Assembly: GCA_964642445.1 (NCBI GenBank) | Contig: CAZXQZ010000013.1 | Coordinates: 1-38,632 of the forward strand | Reading direction: 5' to 3' | Length of the DNA: 38,632 nucleotides | Source of the DNA: SSC4 sp964642445 | Lineage (GTDB): Bacteria > Chloroflexota > Anaerolineae > SSC4 > Amarolineaceae | Shown: positions 1 through 7,719 of the stretch, in pieces | Layout: each line of letters opens with the position of its first letter | Numbering within the stretch: position 1 is the stretch's first letter | Translations under genes and position numbers: made by a program | The notes under the pieces: generated by a model | What the model was told of the DNA's origin: nothing | Seen by the model: the letters and a program-made list of their open reading frames with translations, nothing else | Databases searched by the model: none

Positions 1-27
1 ATTCAGTCAGGAGTCCTCAACGCCAAC

Positions 28-762
28 ATGCCAGCTAACCTCGAAGGCAGAGAGATTCCGTACCGTTCCCGGAACCTGGTGGCGGAGGACGAGATTCCCC
101 TCCGTAATCTCATTCAATTGTCGCTCGAAACCACCGGTCACACCGTTTACCCGGTGACCGATGGGCTCGAGGCGCTGGACAGATTCAGCAATACCCCGGT
201 CGACCTGGTCATCCTCGACATTATGATGCCACGCCTGGATGGGTTCCGGGTGTGCGAATCGATCCGCCGCCGCTCCGATGTGCCCATCGTCATGCTCACC
301 GCCCTGGGCAGCGTGGACGATGTCGTGCACGGTTTCGAGCTCGGCGCTGACGACTACATCACCAAACCATTTGCTTTCAAAGAAGTGGAAGCACGTATCC
401 AGGCCATCCTGCGGCGCATCGACCGGGCACGCCATCCCCCGGCCACGCAGATCATCGAAATTGGCGACGTCATGGTCGATGCCAACACCCACCAGGTGAC
501 CGTACGCGGCCGCGCTATCCATCTGACGCCCATCGAGTTCCAGCTGCTCTATTACCTTATGTCGCGCGTCGGCCAGCCCATCTCCAAGGAACAGCTCTTC
601 CACGAGGTTTGGGGTTACGACGTCGTCGGTGGCACGAACCTGGTCGAAGTGGGTGTGCGGCGGCTGCGCGAGAAGATCGAGCCAAATCCCTCCGAGCCGA
701 TCTTTCTGATCACCGTACGCGGCCGCGGCTACAAATTCGCCGCCCCCGATGGTCTGGCCTGA
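28..762 (+). CDS. OmpR/PhoB-family two-component response regulator
   Basis: A cytoplasmic DNA-binding response regulator of 244 residues. The receiver domain covers about residues 15-130, with the acidic pair Glu20-Asp21, phosphoacceptor Asp64 in the VILDIMMP strand, Thr91 and Lys113 in TKPF. A winged-helix output domain covers about 145-238, with the recognition-helix signature RRLREKIE (211-218) and the wing ITVRGRGYKF (228-237). The first 13 residues precede the usual receiver start and may be non-native; AGGAG lies 14 bases before this ATG, a long spacing, so the true start could lie outside the window. No histidine kinase is visible. The stop is 9 bases before ruvA. The family and phosphorylation chemistry are certain; the stimulus and target genes are unknown. 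Confidence 0.93.
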   Translation: MPANLEGREIPYRSRNLVAEDEIPLRNLIQLSLETTGHTVYPVTDGLEALDRFSNTPVDLVILDIMMPRLDGFRVCESIRRRSDVPIVMLTALGSVDDVVHGFELGADDYITKPFAFKEVEARIQAILRRIDRARHPPATQIIEIGDVMVDANTHQVTVRGRAIHLTPIEFQLLYYLMSRVGQPISKEQLFHEVWGYDVVGGTNLVEVGVRRLREKIEPNPSEPIFLITVRGRGYKFAAPDGLA

Positions 763-771
763 GGTGACAGC

Positions 772-1347
772 ATGATTGCGCGCCTGACGGGACAGGTTGT
801 TGCACGGGGCAAAGACTACGTCGTCGTCGATGTGAGCGGCGTCGGCTTCAAGGTCTTCGTCCCGGCCGACGTCCTGCTGGCCTCGCGCACGATTCAGCAC
901 CTCACGCTGTACACCCATCTGCAGGTTCGAGAGAACGAACTCAGCCTCTACGGTTTCACCGATGAAGAGGCGCTGGAAATGTTCAACCTCCTCTTGACCG
1001 TGCCGGGCGTCGGACCGCGGGCCGCTCTCACGATCAGCTCGGCCATGGCACCGGATGCCCTGCGTCTGGCTATCGGCCAGGAGCAACCCGGCCTGTTGGC
1101 ACGTGTCCCCGGTGTCGGCAAAAAGACGGCCGAGAAGATTGTCGTAACCCTCAAAGATCGGGTGGGTGCCGCCGCTCCCAGTGAGGAACTGCTGGCACTG
1201 ACCACGGCCGACGCCGAAGTGATCGACGCACTCACCGCGCTGGGTTACAGCATCGTCGAGGCACAGCGGGCCGTGCAGAGCATCCCGCGCGAGATCAGCG
1301 GCGTCGAAGACCGGCTGCGGTATGCCCTGGCCCGCTTTGCCGCCTGA
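772..1347 (+). CDS. ruvA: Holliday junction branch-migration protein RuvA
   Basis: RuvA binds four-way DNA junctions as a tetramer and loads the RuvB ATPase for branch migration in recombinational repair. The 191-residue protein has the three expected parts: an OB-fold domain (about 1-63, opening MIARLTGQVV), a tandem helix-hairpin-helix domain with the hairpins VPGVGPRAAL (77-86) and VPGVGKKTAE (112-121), and a C-terminal RuvB-contacting domain (about 145-191) after an acidic and Ala-rich linker. Length is normal for the family. GGTGA lies 5 bases upstream of the ATG. It follows the response regulator by 9 bases and is probably co-transcribed with it. Neither ruvB nor ruvC is adjacent, so the usual ruv cluster is split here. 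Confidence 0.96.
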   Translation: MIARLTGQVVARGKDYVVVDVSGVGFKVFVPADVLLASRTIQHLTLYTHLQVRENELSLYGFTDEEALEMFNLLLTVPGVGPRAALTISSAMAPDALRLAIGQEQPGLLARVPGVGKKTAEKIVVTLKDRVGAAAPSEELLALTTADAEVIDALTALGYSIVEAQRAVQSIPREISGVEDRLRYALARFAA

Positions 1348-1372
1348 AGGCACAGGGCGGGATGCAATTTCT

Positions 1373-1401
1373 TTGACAAAACCCTACCCATGTGTTACCA
1401 T
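1373..1401 (+). promoter_or_regulatory. Sigma-70-type promoter of the SAM-cycle operon
   Basis: TTGACA (1373-1378), a 17-base spacer and TACCAT (1396-1401). The -35 is perfect and the -10 has 4 of 6 consensus bases. The predicted transcript would begin near 1408, just ahead of the SAM-I aptamer, which is where a riboswitch-controlled promoter should be. Confidence 0.7.
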
Positions 1402-1432
1402 CGCACCGTTTCGCAAAACCGAGTTGACTGGA

Positions 1433-1546
1433 CACTCATCCAGAGGGGGGGAGGGAACGGCCCGTTGAGCCCCCGGCAACCTGATGACATCACAGGTGCC
1501 AATTCCGGCAGGGAGCGAGGCCGCGGCTCCCCTGAAAGATGAGAGT
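1433..1546 (+). promoter_or_regulatory. SAM-I riboswitch (S-box leader)
   Basis: The leader matches the S-box aptamer in order. P1 5' strand CTCATC (1435-1440) pairs with GATGAG (1539-1544). The GAGGGA segment (1451-1456) and CGGCAACC (1484-1491) form the kink-turn region. GGTGCCAATTCC (1496-1507) is the highly conserved P3/J3-4 part. A GC-rich P4 arm follows (about 1508-1533), then the AAAGATGAGAG closing segment (1536-1546). The S-box binds S-adenosylmethionine and switches off transcription of methionine and SAM genes. TGAGAG (1542-1547) can instead pair with CTCTCA (1551-1556), so the 3' strand of P1 has a competing partner, as expected for an expression platform. Confidence 0.95.
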
Positions 1547-1564
1547 TTGCTCTCACATCTTGTT

Positions 1565-1597
1565 GCGCCTGCTGGCCGCTGCCAGGGGCGCTTTTTT
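1565..1597 (+). terminator. Intrinsic terminator of the SAM-I expression platform
   Basis: The stem has GCGCC plus a T-G wobble, one bulged G, then CTGGC, closed by the loop CGCT and followed by the matching strand and six T residues (1592-1597). It lies 20 bases before mtnA and 19 bases after the riboswitch closing helix. High SAM should favour this hairpin and stop transcription before mtnA. Confidence 0.92.
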
Positions 1598-1617
1598 GTT
1601 GGGGTGATTTGACTGCC

Positions 1618-2715
1618 ATGCGCACGATTTGGTGGGATACGGAACATCGGTCGGTCAAGATGATCGACCAACGCCTGTTGCCGCGCGAGTTTGTTATCGT
1701 TGAGCTGCGTGATTACCACGCCGTAGCTGCGGCCATCACCGACATGACGATTCGTGGGGCACCTGCGATTGGCGCCGCCGGCGGTTATGGCATGGCACTC
1801 GCTGCCCAACAGAGTCCAGCCGCTGATCGGGATACTCTCCTACACGACCTCACCGCCGCCAAAGGGGTGCTCGACGCGGCACGCCCCACCGCCGTCAACC
1901 TGTCATGGGCCACCACGCGCCTCCTGCGCCTGGCGCAGCAGCCGGTTGTGCTCGATACACCAGCCCTGCGCAGCGCACTGCTGGCCGAAGCTGAAGCCCT
2001 GGCCAACGAGGACGTGGCCATCAACCGCCGCATGGGCGCAGCCGGCGCGGCCGTCGTCCCCGATGGAGCTAACATCCTGCATCACTGCAACACCGGTTCA
2101 CTGGCCGCGGTCGACTACGGCACGGCGTTAGGTGTCGTGCGCATGGCCGTCGAGATGGGCAAACGAGTGCACGTGTGGGTCGACGAAACGCGGCCGCGCC
2201 TGCAAGGTGCCCGCCTGACCGCCTGGGAGTTGATGCAGGACGGCATACCCATGACCCTGATTGCCGATAACCTGGCGGGTCACCTCATGCGCACCGGACA
2301 GGTCGACGTGGTCTTGTTTGGCGCCGACCGGGTGGCCGCCAACGGGGATGTCGCCAACAAAGTCGGCAGTTACAAGCTGGCCGTCCTGGCCCGGGAGAAC
2401 GGCATCCCCTGTTATTCGGTCTCACCCACGTCCACCATCGATCTCAATCTGGCACACGGTGATCTCATTCCCATCGAAGAACGCACGGCCGAAGAGGTTA
2501 CCCACATTGCGGGGATACCGATTGCGCCGGAGAACGTACCGGTACTCAATATCGCCTTCGATGTCACCCCCGCCCGTTATCTCACCGGTATTGTCACCGA
2601 AGAAGGCATCTGCTACCCGCCCTACCGGGAGAGCCTGCGCCACGCCAAAGAAATGGCCGAAGCCCGCATCCGGCCGACGAAACCGGCAGCCGCAGGAGAA
2701 CAGGCATCACCATGA
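1618..2715 (+). CDS. mtnA: Methylthioribose-1-phosphate isomerase
   Basis: MtnA converts 5-methylthioribose-1-phosphate to 5-methylthioribulose-1-phosphate in the methionine salvage pathway. This 365-residue protein carries RGAPAIG (46-52), the catalytic cysteine in HHCNTGSLA (Cys157) and the catalytic aspartate in FGADRVAANGD (Asp237), followed by the conserved NKVGSYKLAVLA strand. The ATG at 1618 gives the usual family N-terminus MRTIWWD; a TTG at 1609 lies too close to the GGGGTG ribosome-binding site to be used. It is the first gene after the SAM-I riboswitch. Its stop overlaps the next start as ATGA, so translation is probably coupled. No mtnP, mtnN or mtnK is in view, so the source of its substrate lies elsewhere in the genome. 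Confidence 0.95.
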   Translation: MRTIWWDTEHRSVKMIDQRLLPREFVIVELRDYHAVAAAITDMTIRGAPAIGAAGGYGMALAAQQSPAADRDTLLHDLTAAKGVLDAARPTAVNLSWATTRLLRLAQQPVVLDTPALRSALLAEAEALANEDVAINRRMGAAGAAVVPDGANILHHCNTGSLAAVDYGTALGVVRMAVEMGKRVHVWVDETRPRLQGARLTAWELMQDGIPMTLIADNLAGHLMRTGQVDVVLFGADRVAANGDVANKVGSYKLAVLARENGIPCYSVSPTSTIDLNLAHGDLIPIEERTAEEVTHIAGIPIAPENVPVLNIAFDVTPARYLTGIVTEEGICYPPYRESLRHAKEMAEARIRPTKPAAAGEQASP

Positions 2716-3713
2716 CCGTTGTAGTAACCGGATCGCTGGCCTACGACTATATCATGTCGTTTCCCGGCCGTTTCGTCGATCATATCCTGCCGCAGCAGCT
2801 CCACACCCTGAGTGTTAGTTTCCTCGTCGATTCGCTGCGCCGTGAGCGGGGGGGGATCGCTGCCAACATCGCCTACAACCTGTGTCTCCTGGGTGTCCGA
2901 CCCTATCTGATGTGCACCGCCGGCAAGGATTTTGACGACTACATGCGCTGGCTGCAGGACCAGGGTGTCGACACGCGCGGCGTTCATATCTACCCCGACG
3001 ACTTCACGGCCTCCTTTTTTGTCAGCACCGACGAAGACAACAACCAGATCGCTTCCTTCTATACCGGTGCCATGGCGCGGGCGCGCGAGCTGTCGCTGCA
3101 CGACATGGACTACCGGGCGATCGAGCTGCTGATTATCTCACCCAATGACCCGGCTGCCATGGTGCGCTATGCCCAGGAGTGCCAGGCGTTGGGCATTCCC
3201 TACATCTATGACCCCAGTCAGCAGATCATCCGTTTGACCGGTGACGAGCTCACGGCGGGCGTGACGGGTGCGCGCATTCTCACCTGCAACGATTATGAAT
3301 TCGCCATGATTCAGAACAAAACCGGGCTCGATGCGGCGGCGATCCTCGATATGGCGTCTACGGTGATCGTCACCCATGGCGATCAGGGCTCGACGATCCA
3401 CGATGCCGGGCAGGCTCACCACATCCCGGTGGTGACACCTACCGGCAAGGGCGAGCCCACCGGTGTCGGTGATGCCTATCGGGCCGGCCTGATCGTCGGT
3501 TTCCTGCGCCACTACCCATGGCCGGTCACCGGTCGCCTGGCCAGCCTGGCAGCGACGTACGTGCTGGAACAACACGGCACGCAGGGGCATCACTACACAC
3601 GCCCGGAGTTTGTGGCACGCTATCGAGCGACCTTTGGTGATACACCGGAGCTGGCAGACCTGTTGACCTGGGATCAGGAAGTGCACGATGTGGACACTGG
3701 AACATCTAACTGA
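2712..3713 (+). CDS. PfkB-family kinase, probable adenosine kinase
   Basis: A 333-residue ribokinase-fold sugar or nucleoside kinase. It opens VTGSLAYDYIMSFPGRF and has the substrate-binding GGIAANIAYNLCLLG segment (about 56-70) and the C-terminal PfkB signature EPTGVGDAYRAG (about 249-260), in which GVGD takes the place of GAGD and supplies the anion hole and catalytic Asp. The N-terminal sequence resembles the bacterial adenosine-kinase-like group of PfkB proteins. It lies between mtnA and ahcY in a SAM-controlled operon. Because AhcY releases adenosine and its equilibrium favours S-adenosylhomocysteine, a kinase removing adenosine would pull the cycle forward. Family membership is clear; adenosine as substrate is inferred, and a methylthioribose kinase role cannot be excluded. 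Confidence 0.85.
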   Translation: MTVVVTGSLAYDYIMSFPGRFVDHILPQQLHTLSVSFLVDSLRRERGGIAANIAYNLCLLGVRPYLMCTAGKDFDDYMRWLQDQGVDTRGVHIYPDDFTASFFVSTDEDNNQIASFYTGAMARARELSLHDMDYRAIELLIISPNDPAAMVRYAQECQALGIPYIYDPSQQIIRLTGDELTAGVTGARILTCNDYEFAMIQNKTGLDAAAILDMASTVIVTHGDQGSTIHDAGQAHHIPVVTPTGKGEPTGVGDAYRAGLIVGFLRHYPWPVTGRLASLAATYVLEQHGTQGHHYTRPEFVARYRATFGDTPELADLLTWDQEVHDVDTGTSN

Positions 3714-4503
3714 CGAGCGGGTCCTCCTGGCCTATTTGCAGCATGACCGCATCTACGCGGCCTATGCCATCGGCGACCTGGAGCCAGGCCTCTTTGCCGA
3801 CACGACCTGGTACGGCGCGGTCGATGCCGGTCCGATCGAGGCCCTGGTCATGGTCTATGCGGGATTGACACCACCGGTCTTGTTTGCCATGGGTCTTCCC
3901 GAAGGGGTCGATTTCATCCTGGCACAGGCCAATCTGCCGCCGCAGGTCTACGTCACGTGTCGTTCACGACACCTGCCGATCGTGCAGACCCACTACGCGT
4001 GGCGCGAGGTACGATCGATGCTGCGCATGCGGGTTCACCCGGCCGATTTTTACCCCTACGACTTCGAAGGTTCCCTTGTACCCCTGACCGCGGACGACGT
4101 GCCGGGTCTGCAGGCTTTGTACGCCCAGGGGGGCGAATTCGCCCCGGACGCCTTCGATCCGCGACAGCTGGACGATGGCATCTTCTACGGCATATTCGAC
4201 GCCGAGCCGCAGGGGACCGGCGGTGCTCACCGCCGGCTGGTCGCCGCGGCCGGCACTCATCTTATCGCCCGCGCCTACGGGATCGGGGCAGTGGGCAACA
4301 TCTACACACATCCCGCCTACCGCGGCCTGGGTTACGCCAGTGCGGTCACCAGTGCTGTGACAGCCGACCTCCTGGCAGCCGGCCTCGACGTGGTGCTGAA
4401 TGTGCAAGAAGACAACGACCATGCGCTGCGTATCTACCAGCGCCTGGGTTATCAGATTCACTGCCGGTTCTTCGAAGGCCCGGCGCAACGATTGACTGCT
4501 TGA
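3688..4503 (+). CDS. GNAT-family N-acetyltransferase
   Basis: A 271-residue cytoplasmic protein. The C-terminal half is a GNAT acyl-CoA transferase domain with motif A, VGNIYTHPAYRGLGYASA, in which RGLGYA is the pyrophosphate-binding loop, and a motif B end NDHALRIYQRLGYQ. The N-terminal 120 residues form a second, weaker GNAT-like half, seen in the FR47/double-GNAT group. The start codon lies 26 bases inside the upstream kinase gene, so the two are translationally coupled. The acceptor is unknown. Its position between an adenosine-kinase-like gene and ahcY suggests a substrate in sulfur amino acid or nucleoside metabolism, but nothing in the sequence identifies it. Confidence 0.88.
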   Translation: MWTLEHLTDERVLLAYLQHDRIYAAYAIGDLEPGLFADTTWYGAVDAGPIEALVMVYAGLTPPVLFAMGLPEGVDFILAQANLPPQVYVTCRSRHLPIVQTHYAWREVRSMLRMRVHPADFYPYDFEGSLVPLTADDVPGLQALYAQGGEFAPDAFDPRQLDDGIFYGIFDAEPQGTGGAHRRLVAAAGTHLIARAYGIGAVGNIYTHPAYRGLGYASAVTSAVTADLLAAGLDVVLNVQEDNDHALRIYQRLGYQIHCRFFEGPAQRLTA

Positions 4504-4515
4504 AGGAGACGACGT

Positions 4516-5778
4516 GTGACTCAGAATTACGACATCAAAGATATCAACCTGGCCGAGCGCGGCCGCTACCGCATGCAGTGGGCAGCCAACGAGATGCCCG
4601 TGTTGGACCTGATCGAGGAACGCTTCCGCCAGGAACAGCCCCTCAAGGGCATGCGCGTCGCCGCGTGTCTGCACGTGACCTCCGAAACCGGCAACCTGAT
4701 GCGTGTGCTGCAGGCCGGGGGTGCCGAAGTGGCGCTGGCCGCCTCCAATCCGCTGTCCACCCAGGACGATGTCGCAGCCGCCCTGGTTTCTTTCTACGAG
4801 ATGCCGGTGTACGCCATCAAGGGTGAAGACGACGCAACGTATTACCAGCACCTCAACGCCGTGCTCGATACCCGCCCGCACATGACCATGGACGATGGCT
4901 GTGACCTGGTATCGACCCTGCACAAGGACCGTACCGACCTGCTCTCGGGCATCTTGGGCGGTACGGAAGAGACCACCACCGGTGTCATTCGCCTGCGCGC
5001 CATGGCGGCCGAGGGGGCACTCCAGTTCCCGGTGATTGCCGTCAACGACGCCATGACGAAGCATCTCTTCGATAACCGCTACGGCACCGGGCAGTCGACC
5101 ATCGATGGCATCGTGCGCGCCACCAACGTCCTCCTGGCCGGCAAAAACTTCGTCGTTGCCGGGTACGGCTGGTGCAGCCGCGGCATCGCCACCCGTGCGC
5201 GCGGCCTGGGTGCCAACGTCATCGTCACCGAAATCCAACCCCTGCGCGCCCTGGAAGCGGTCATGGACGGTTTCCGCGTGATGCCGATGCAGGAAGCCGC
5301 CAAGATTGGCGACATCTTCTGCTCGGCCACCGGCGATATCCACGTCCTGGACCGCGCCCACTTCGACGTGATGAAAGACGGTGCCATCCTGTCCAACTCG
5401 GGCCATTTCAACGTCGAAGTCAATATCCCCGCCCTCACCGCCATGTCGAGCGAAGTGCGCCGCGTGCGCGATTTCCTCGATGAATACCACCTGCCGGACG
5501 GTCGCCGCCTGTATCTCATCGGTGAAGGCCGCCTGGTAAACCTGGCCGCAGCTGAAGGACACCCCAGCGCCGTGATGGACATGAGCTTTGCCAACCAGGC
5601 GCTGGCGGCGGAATACATGGTGCAGCACCATGACGAGCTGGGCAGCAAAGTCTACACCGTGCCCGAGGCCATCGATCAGGAAATTGCCCGCCTCAAGCTC
5701 AAAGCCATGGGCATCGACATCGATCGTTTGACCGAAGAGCAGGTCACCTATCTGAACTCCTGGCAAGAAGGTACGTGA
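4516..5778 (+). CDS. ahcY: Adenosylhomocysteinase (SAH hydrolase)
   Basis: AhcY reversibly splits S-adenosylhomocysteine, the product of methyltransferases, into adenosine and homocysteine using tightly bound NAD. The 420-residue form is the short type typical of archaea and thermophilic bacteria. Visible signatures are CLHVTSETGNL (51-61), DDGCDLVSTLH (126-136), GGTEETTTG (148-156), the NAD-binding VAGYGWCSRGIA (214-225) and ILSNSGHFNVEV. The GTG start at 4516 has AAGGAG seven bases upstream. It follows the GNAT gene by 12 bases and precedes metK by 65. Grouping with metK under one riboswitch couples regeneration of homocysteine to SAM supply. Confidence 0.97.
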   Translation: MTQNYDIKDINLAERGRYRMQWAANEMPVLDLIEERFRQEQPLKGMRVAACLHVTSETGNLMRVLQAGGAEVALAASNPLSTQDDVAAALVSFYEMPVYAIKGEDDATYYQHLNAVLDTRPHMTMDDGCDLVSTLHKDRTDLLSGILGGTEETTTGVIRLRAMAAEGALQFPVIAVNDAMTKHLFDNRYGTGQSTIDGIVRATNVLLAGKNFVVAGYGWCSRGIATRARGLGANVIVTEIQPLRALEAVMDGFRVMPMQEAAKIGDIFCSATGDIHVLDRAHFDVMKDGAILSNSGHFNVEVNIPALTAMSSEVRRVRDFLDEYHLPDGRRLYLIGEGRLVNLAAAEGHPSAVMDMSFANQALAAEYMVQHHDELGSKVYTVPEAIDQEIARLKLKAMGIDIDRLTEEQVTYLNSWQEGT

Positions 5779-5843
5779 GAGATACGACGCGAGTTCCGCA
5801 GTCGATACGAAGCAGAAATAGAGAAGGAGGCAATAACCGATCC

Positions 5844-7073
5844 ATGACAACGACATTCATGAATTCGCCGAAACTGTACTACACCTCGGAATCAGTCACC
5901 GAAGGACACCCGGACAAGATCTGCGACCAGGTCTCTGACGCGGTGTTGGATGCCATCATTGCTGAGGATCCCGATGCACGCGTGGCGTGCGAATGCGCCA
6001 CGACCACCGGCCTGATTGCGGTCATCGGCGAGATCACCACCAGCACCTACGTCGATATTCAAACCATTGCACGTGAGACCCTGCGCAGCATTGGCTACAC
6101 CCGCGCCAAATACGGCTTCGACTGCGACACCTGCGCGGTCCTCGTGTCGATCAAGGAGCAATCGGGCGACATTGCGCTCGGCGTCGATCGTGCGCTGGAG
6201 GCCAAACGCGGCATCATGTCCGACGACGACATCGAAGCGATTGGCGCTGGCGACCAGGGCATGATGGTCGGTTTTGCCTGCAACGAAACCGAAGAGCTCA
6301 TGCCGCTGTCGATCACCCTGGCCCACAAGCTCGTGCGCCGCCTCTCCGAGGTGCGCAAAGACGGTGAGCTGACCTACCTGCGGCCCGATGGCAAATCGCA
6401 GGTCACCGTGGAATACCATTACGGCAAACCGGTCCGTATCGATACCGTGGTGATTTCGACCCAGCACGCACCCGAAATCACGCAGGAGGAGATTCGCGCC
6501 GATCTCATCGAGTTGGTCATCAACCGCGTGATTCCAGTCACCATGATCGACGACCAGACCAAGATCTACATCAACCCAACCGGGCGTTTCGTCACGGGGG
6601 GCCCCTTAGGTGATGCCGGCCTGACCGGGCGCAAGATCATCGTCGACACCTACGGTGGGGTGGCCCGCCACGGCGGCGGCGCCTTTTCGGGCAAAGACCC
6701 GACCAAGGTCGACCGCTCCGGTGCCTACATGGCCCGTTACATCGCCAAAAACATCGTTGCGGCCGGCCTGGCTGACCGCTGCGAGCTGCAACTGTCGTAC
6801 GCTATCGGTGTCGCCCGGCCGCTTTCACTCAGCGTCGAAACGTTCGGCACGGGACGCGTCTCCGATGAGGTCATCGTTCGGCTGATTCAGGAGAACTTCG
6901 ACATGCGGCCGGCCGCGATCATTCAGAACCTGAACCTGCGCCGCCCCATCTACCGGCAGACCGCCGCCTACGGCCATTTCGGCCGCCACGACCTCGACCT
7001 GCCCTGGGAGCACACCGACAAAGCCGATATGCTGCGCCGCAAAGCCGGCCTGGCCGAGCTGGTGCTGGCGTAA
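5844..7073 (+). CDS. metK: S-adenosylmethionine synthetase
   Basis: MetK makes SAM from methionine and ATP as a tetramer. The 409-residue protein has GHPDKICDQVSDAVLDA (21-37) with the catalytic His and metal-binding Asp, the GAGDQGMM signature, and the glycine-rich GGGAFSGKDPTKVDRS active-site loop. The ATG at 5844 is chosen because AAGGAGG lies 13 bases upstream and the sequence then runs into the family N-terminus SPKLYYTSESVTEGHPDK. Reading could extend to 5775 but adds only basic non-family residues. It is the fifth gene downstream of the SAM-I riboswitch and so is subject to feedback by its own product. Confidence 0.97.
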   Translation: MTTTFMNSPKLYYTSESVTEGHPDKICDQVSDAVLDAIIAEDPDARVACECATTTGLIAVIGEITTSTYVDIQTIARETLRSIGYTRAKYGFDCDTCAVLVSIKEQSGDIALGVDRALEAKRGIMSDDDIEAIGAGDQGMMVGFACNETEELMPLSITLAHKLVRRLSEVRKDGELTYLRPDGKSQVTVEYHYGKPVRIDTVVISTQHAPEITQEEIRADLIELVINRVIPVTMIDDQTKIYINPTGRFVTGGPLGDAGLTGRKIIVDTYGGVARHGGGAFSGKDPTKVDRSGAYMARYIAKNIVAAGLADRCELQLSYAIGVARPLSLSVETFGTGRVSDEVIVRLIQENFDMRPAAIIQNLNLRRPIYRQTAAYGHFGRHDLDLPWEHTDKADMLRRKAGLAELVLA

Positions 7074-7089
7074 CACACTGAAGACTTCG

Positions 7090-7105
7090 GAAGTTTTCAC
7101 TTCCC
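7090..7105 (+). other. Short hairpin before the orphan gene
   Basis: GGAAGT (7090-7095), loop TTTC and ACTTCC (7100-7105) form a six-base-pair hairpin directly before the GGGAGG ribosome-binding site (7107-7112) of the next gene. There is no T-run, so it is not an intrinsic terminator; it may mark an mRNA processing site or affect translation. Weakly supported. Confidence 0.35.
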
Positions 7106-7119
7106 GGGAGGATGATTCA

Positions 7120-7584
7120 ATGAACGACGACAGCCACACGACCGATTCTGCACTCATCGATGATGTGCGCCAACTGCTGGCGGGTGAACCGCCTTCATTG
7201 GACGATTATATCGCCGAAGACGAAACACACACCATCCTGCCAGTCGAAGTGCAAACCAGCGCCGCGGAAGCCGGCGTCCCCAGTGCCCTGGCGATCGATC
7301 CCAAGGGCATCGTAGCCTGGTTGTGGGAACAGCTGGCCGACGTCGTTCACCACGTGATCTGTGGCCCCGACGTTTACGCCCAACTGGCCGACCTCTCGGA
7401 AGACGAGATCAAAGCCCGCGTCGACCAGATGCTGGCCGATCTGATTGCCGGCGTGATCGAGCAGTTGCCGGGGTGGCTGCGTGCCGTCGTGCCGTTGATC
7501 CGGCCGCTGGTGGCGCGTGCCGTTGCCTACGAAGTCCGGCGGGCCATTACGGAAGGGCTGGGCACCTACTGCGCCGTGCCCTGA
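7120..7584 (+). CDS. Hypothetical protein at the end of the SAM operon
   Basis: A 154-residue protein that I do not recognise. The first 65 residues are acidic and probably flexible (SLDDYIAEDETHTILPVEVQ). The remainder is predicted helical and amphipathic: GIVAWLWEQLADVVHHVI, then EIKARVDQMLADLIAGVIEQLPGW, and a basic-hydrophobic tail PLIRPLVARAVAYEVRRAI. There is no clear signal peptide or full membrane span, though the PGWLRAVVPLIRPLVARAVAY stretch could lie on a membrane or in a helical bundle. GGGAGG lies seven bases before the ATG. It follows metK by 46 bases with no terminator between them, so it is probably part of the SAM-controlled transcript. Codon use looks like that of its neighbours. 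Confidence 0.7.
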   Translation: MNDDSHTTDSALIDDVRQLLAGEPPSLDDYIAEDETHTILPVEVQTSAAEAGVPSALAIDPKGIVAWLWEQLADVVHHVICGPDVYAQLADLSEDEIKARVDQMLADLIAGVIEQLPGWLRAVVPLIRPLVARAVAYEVRRAITEGLGTYCAVP

Positions 7585-7601
7585 TGCCAGGATGAGAAGC
7601 T

Positions 7602-7642
7602 GGCCGAGGCGTTCGCACCTCCCAGGTGCGAACGCCTCGGTC
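7602..7642. repeat. Perfect 17-bp palindrome with 3-base loop
   Basis: CCGAGGCGTTCGCACCT (7604-7620), CCC, then its exact reverse complement (7624-7640); the pairing extends by a G-T wobble and a G-C pair to 7602/7642. It lies between the convergent orphan gene and the SDR gene. There is no T-run on either strand, so a bidirectional terminator role is possible only as a strong structure. It may be one copy of a dispersed palindromic element: it shares GGCGTTCG-AC with the hairpin at 29269-29301. Confidence 0.9.
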
Positions 7643-7719
7643 ACGCCCCGTATCGACGCGGCCATGACCGCGTGCGGCCTGGCGGTGCATCTGCCTCGTC
7701 CATGGCTGGTTCGCGGGAA

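Noticed and set aside
5775..5843. Upstream extension of metK
   Set aside because: The added 23 residues are not part of the family, and the good AAGGAGG site serves the ATG at 5844.
3964..5856. Long open frame on the minus strand opposite GNAT and ahcY
   Set aside because: It mirrors codon use of strongly supported genes on the plus strand, has low-complexity His/Gly/Asp-rich sequence and no family signature or ribosome-binding site.
7602..7642. Intrinsic terminator
   Set aside because: Very stable stem, but no T-run on either strand; listed as a repeat instead.
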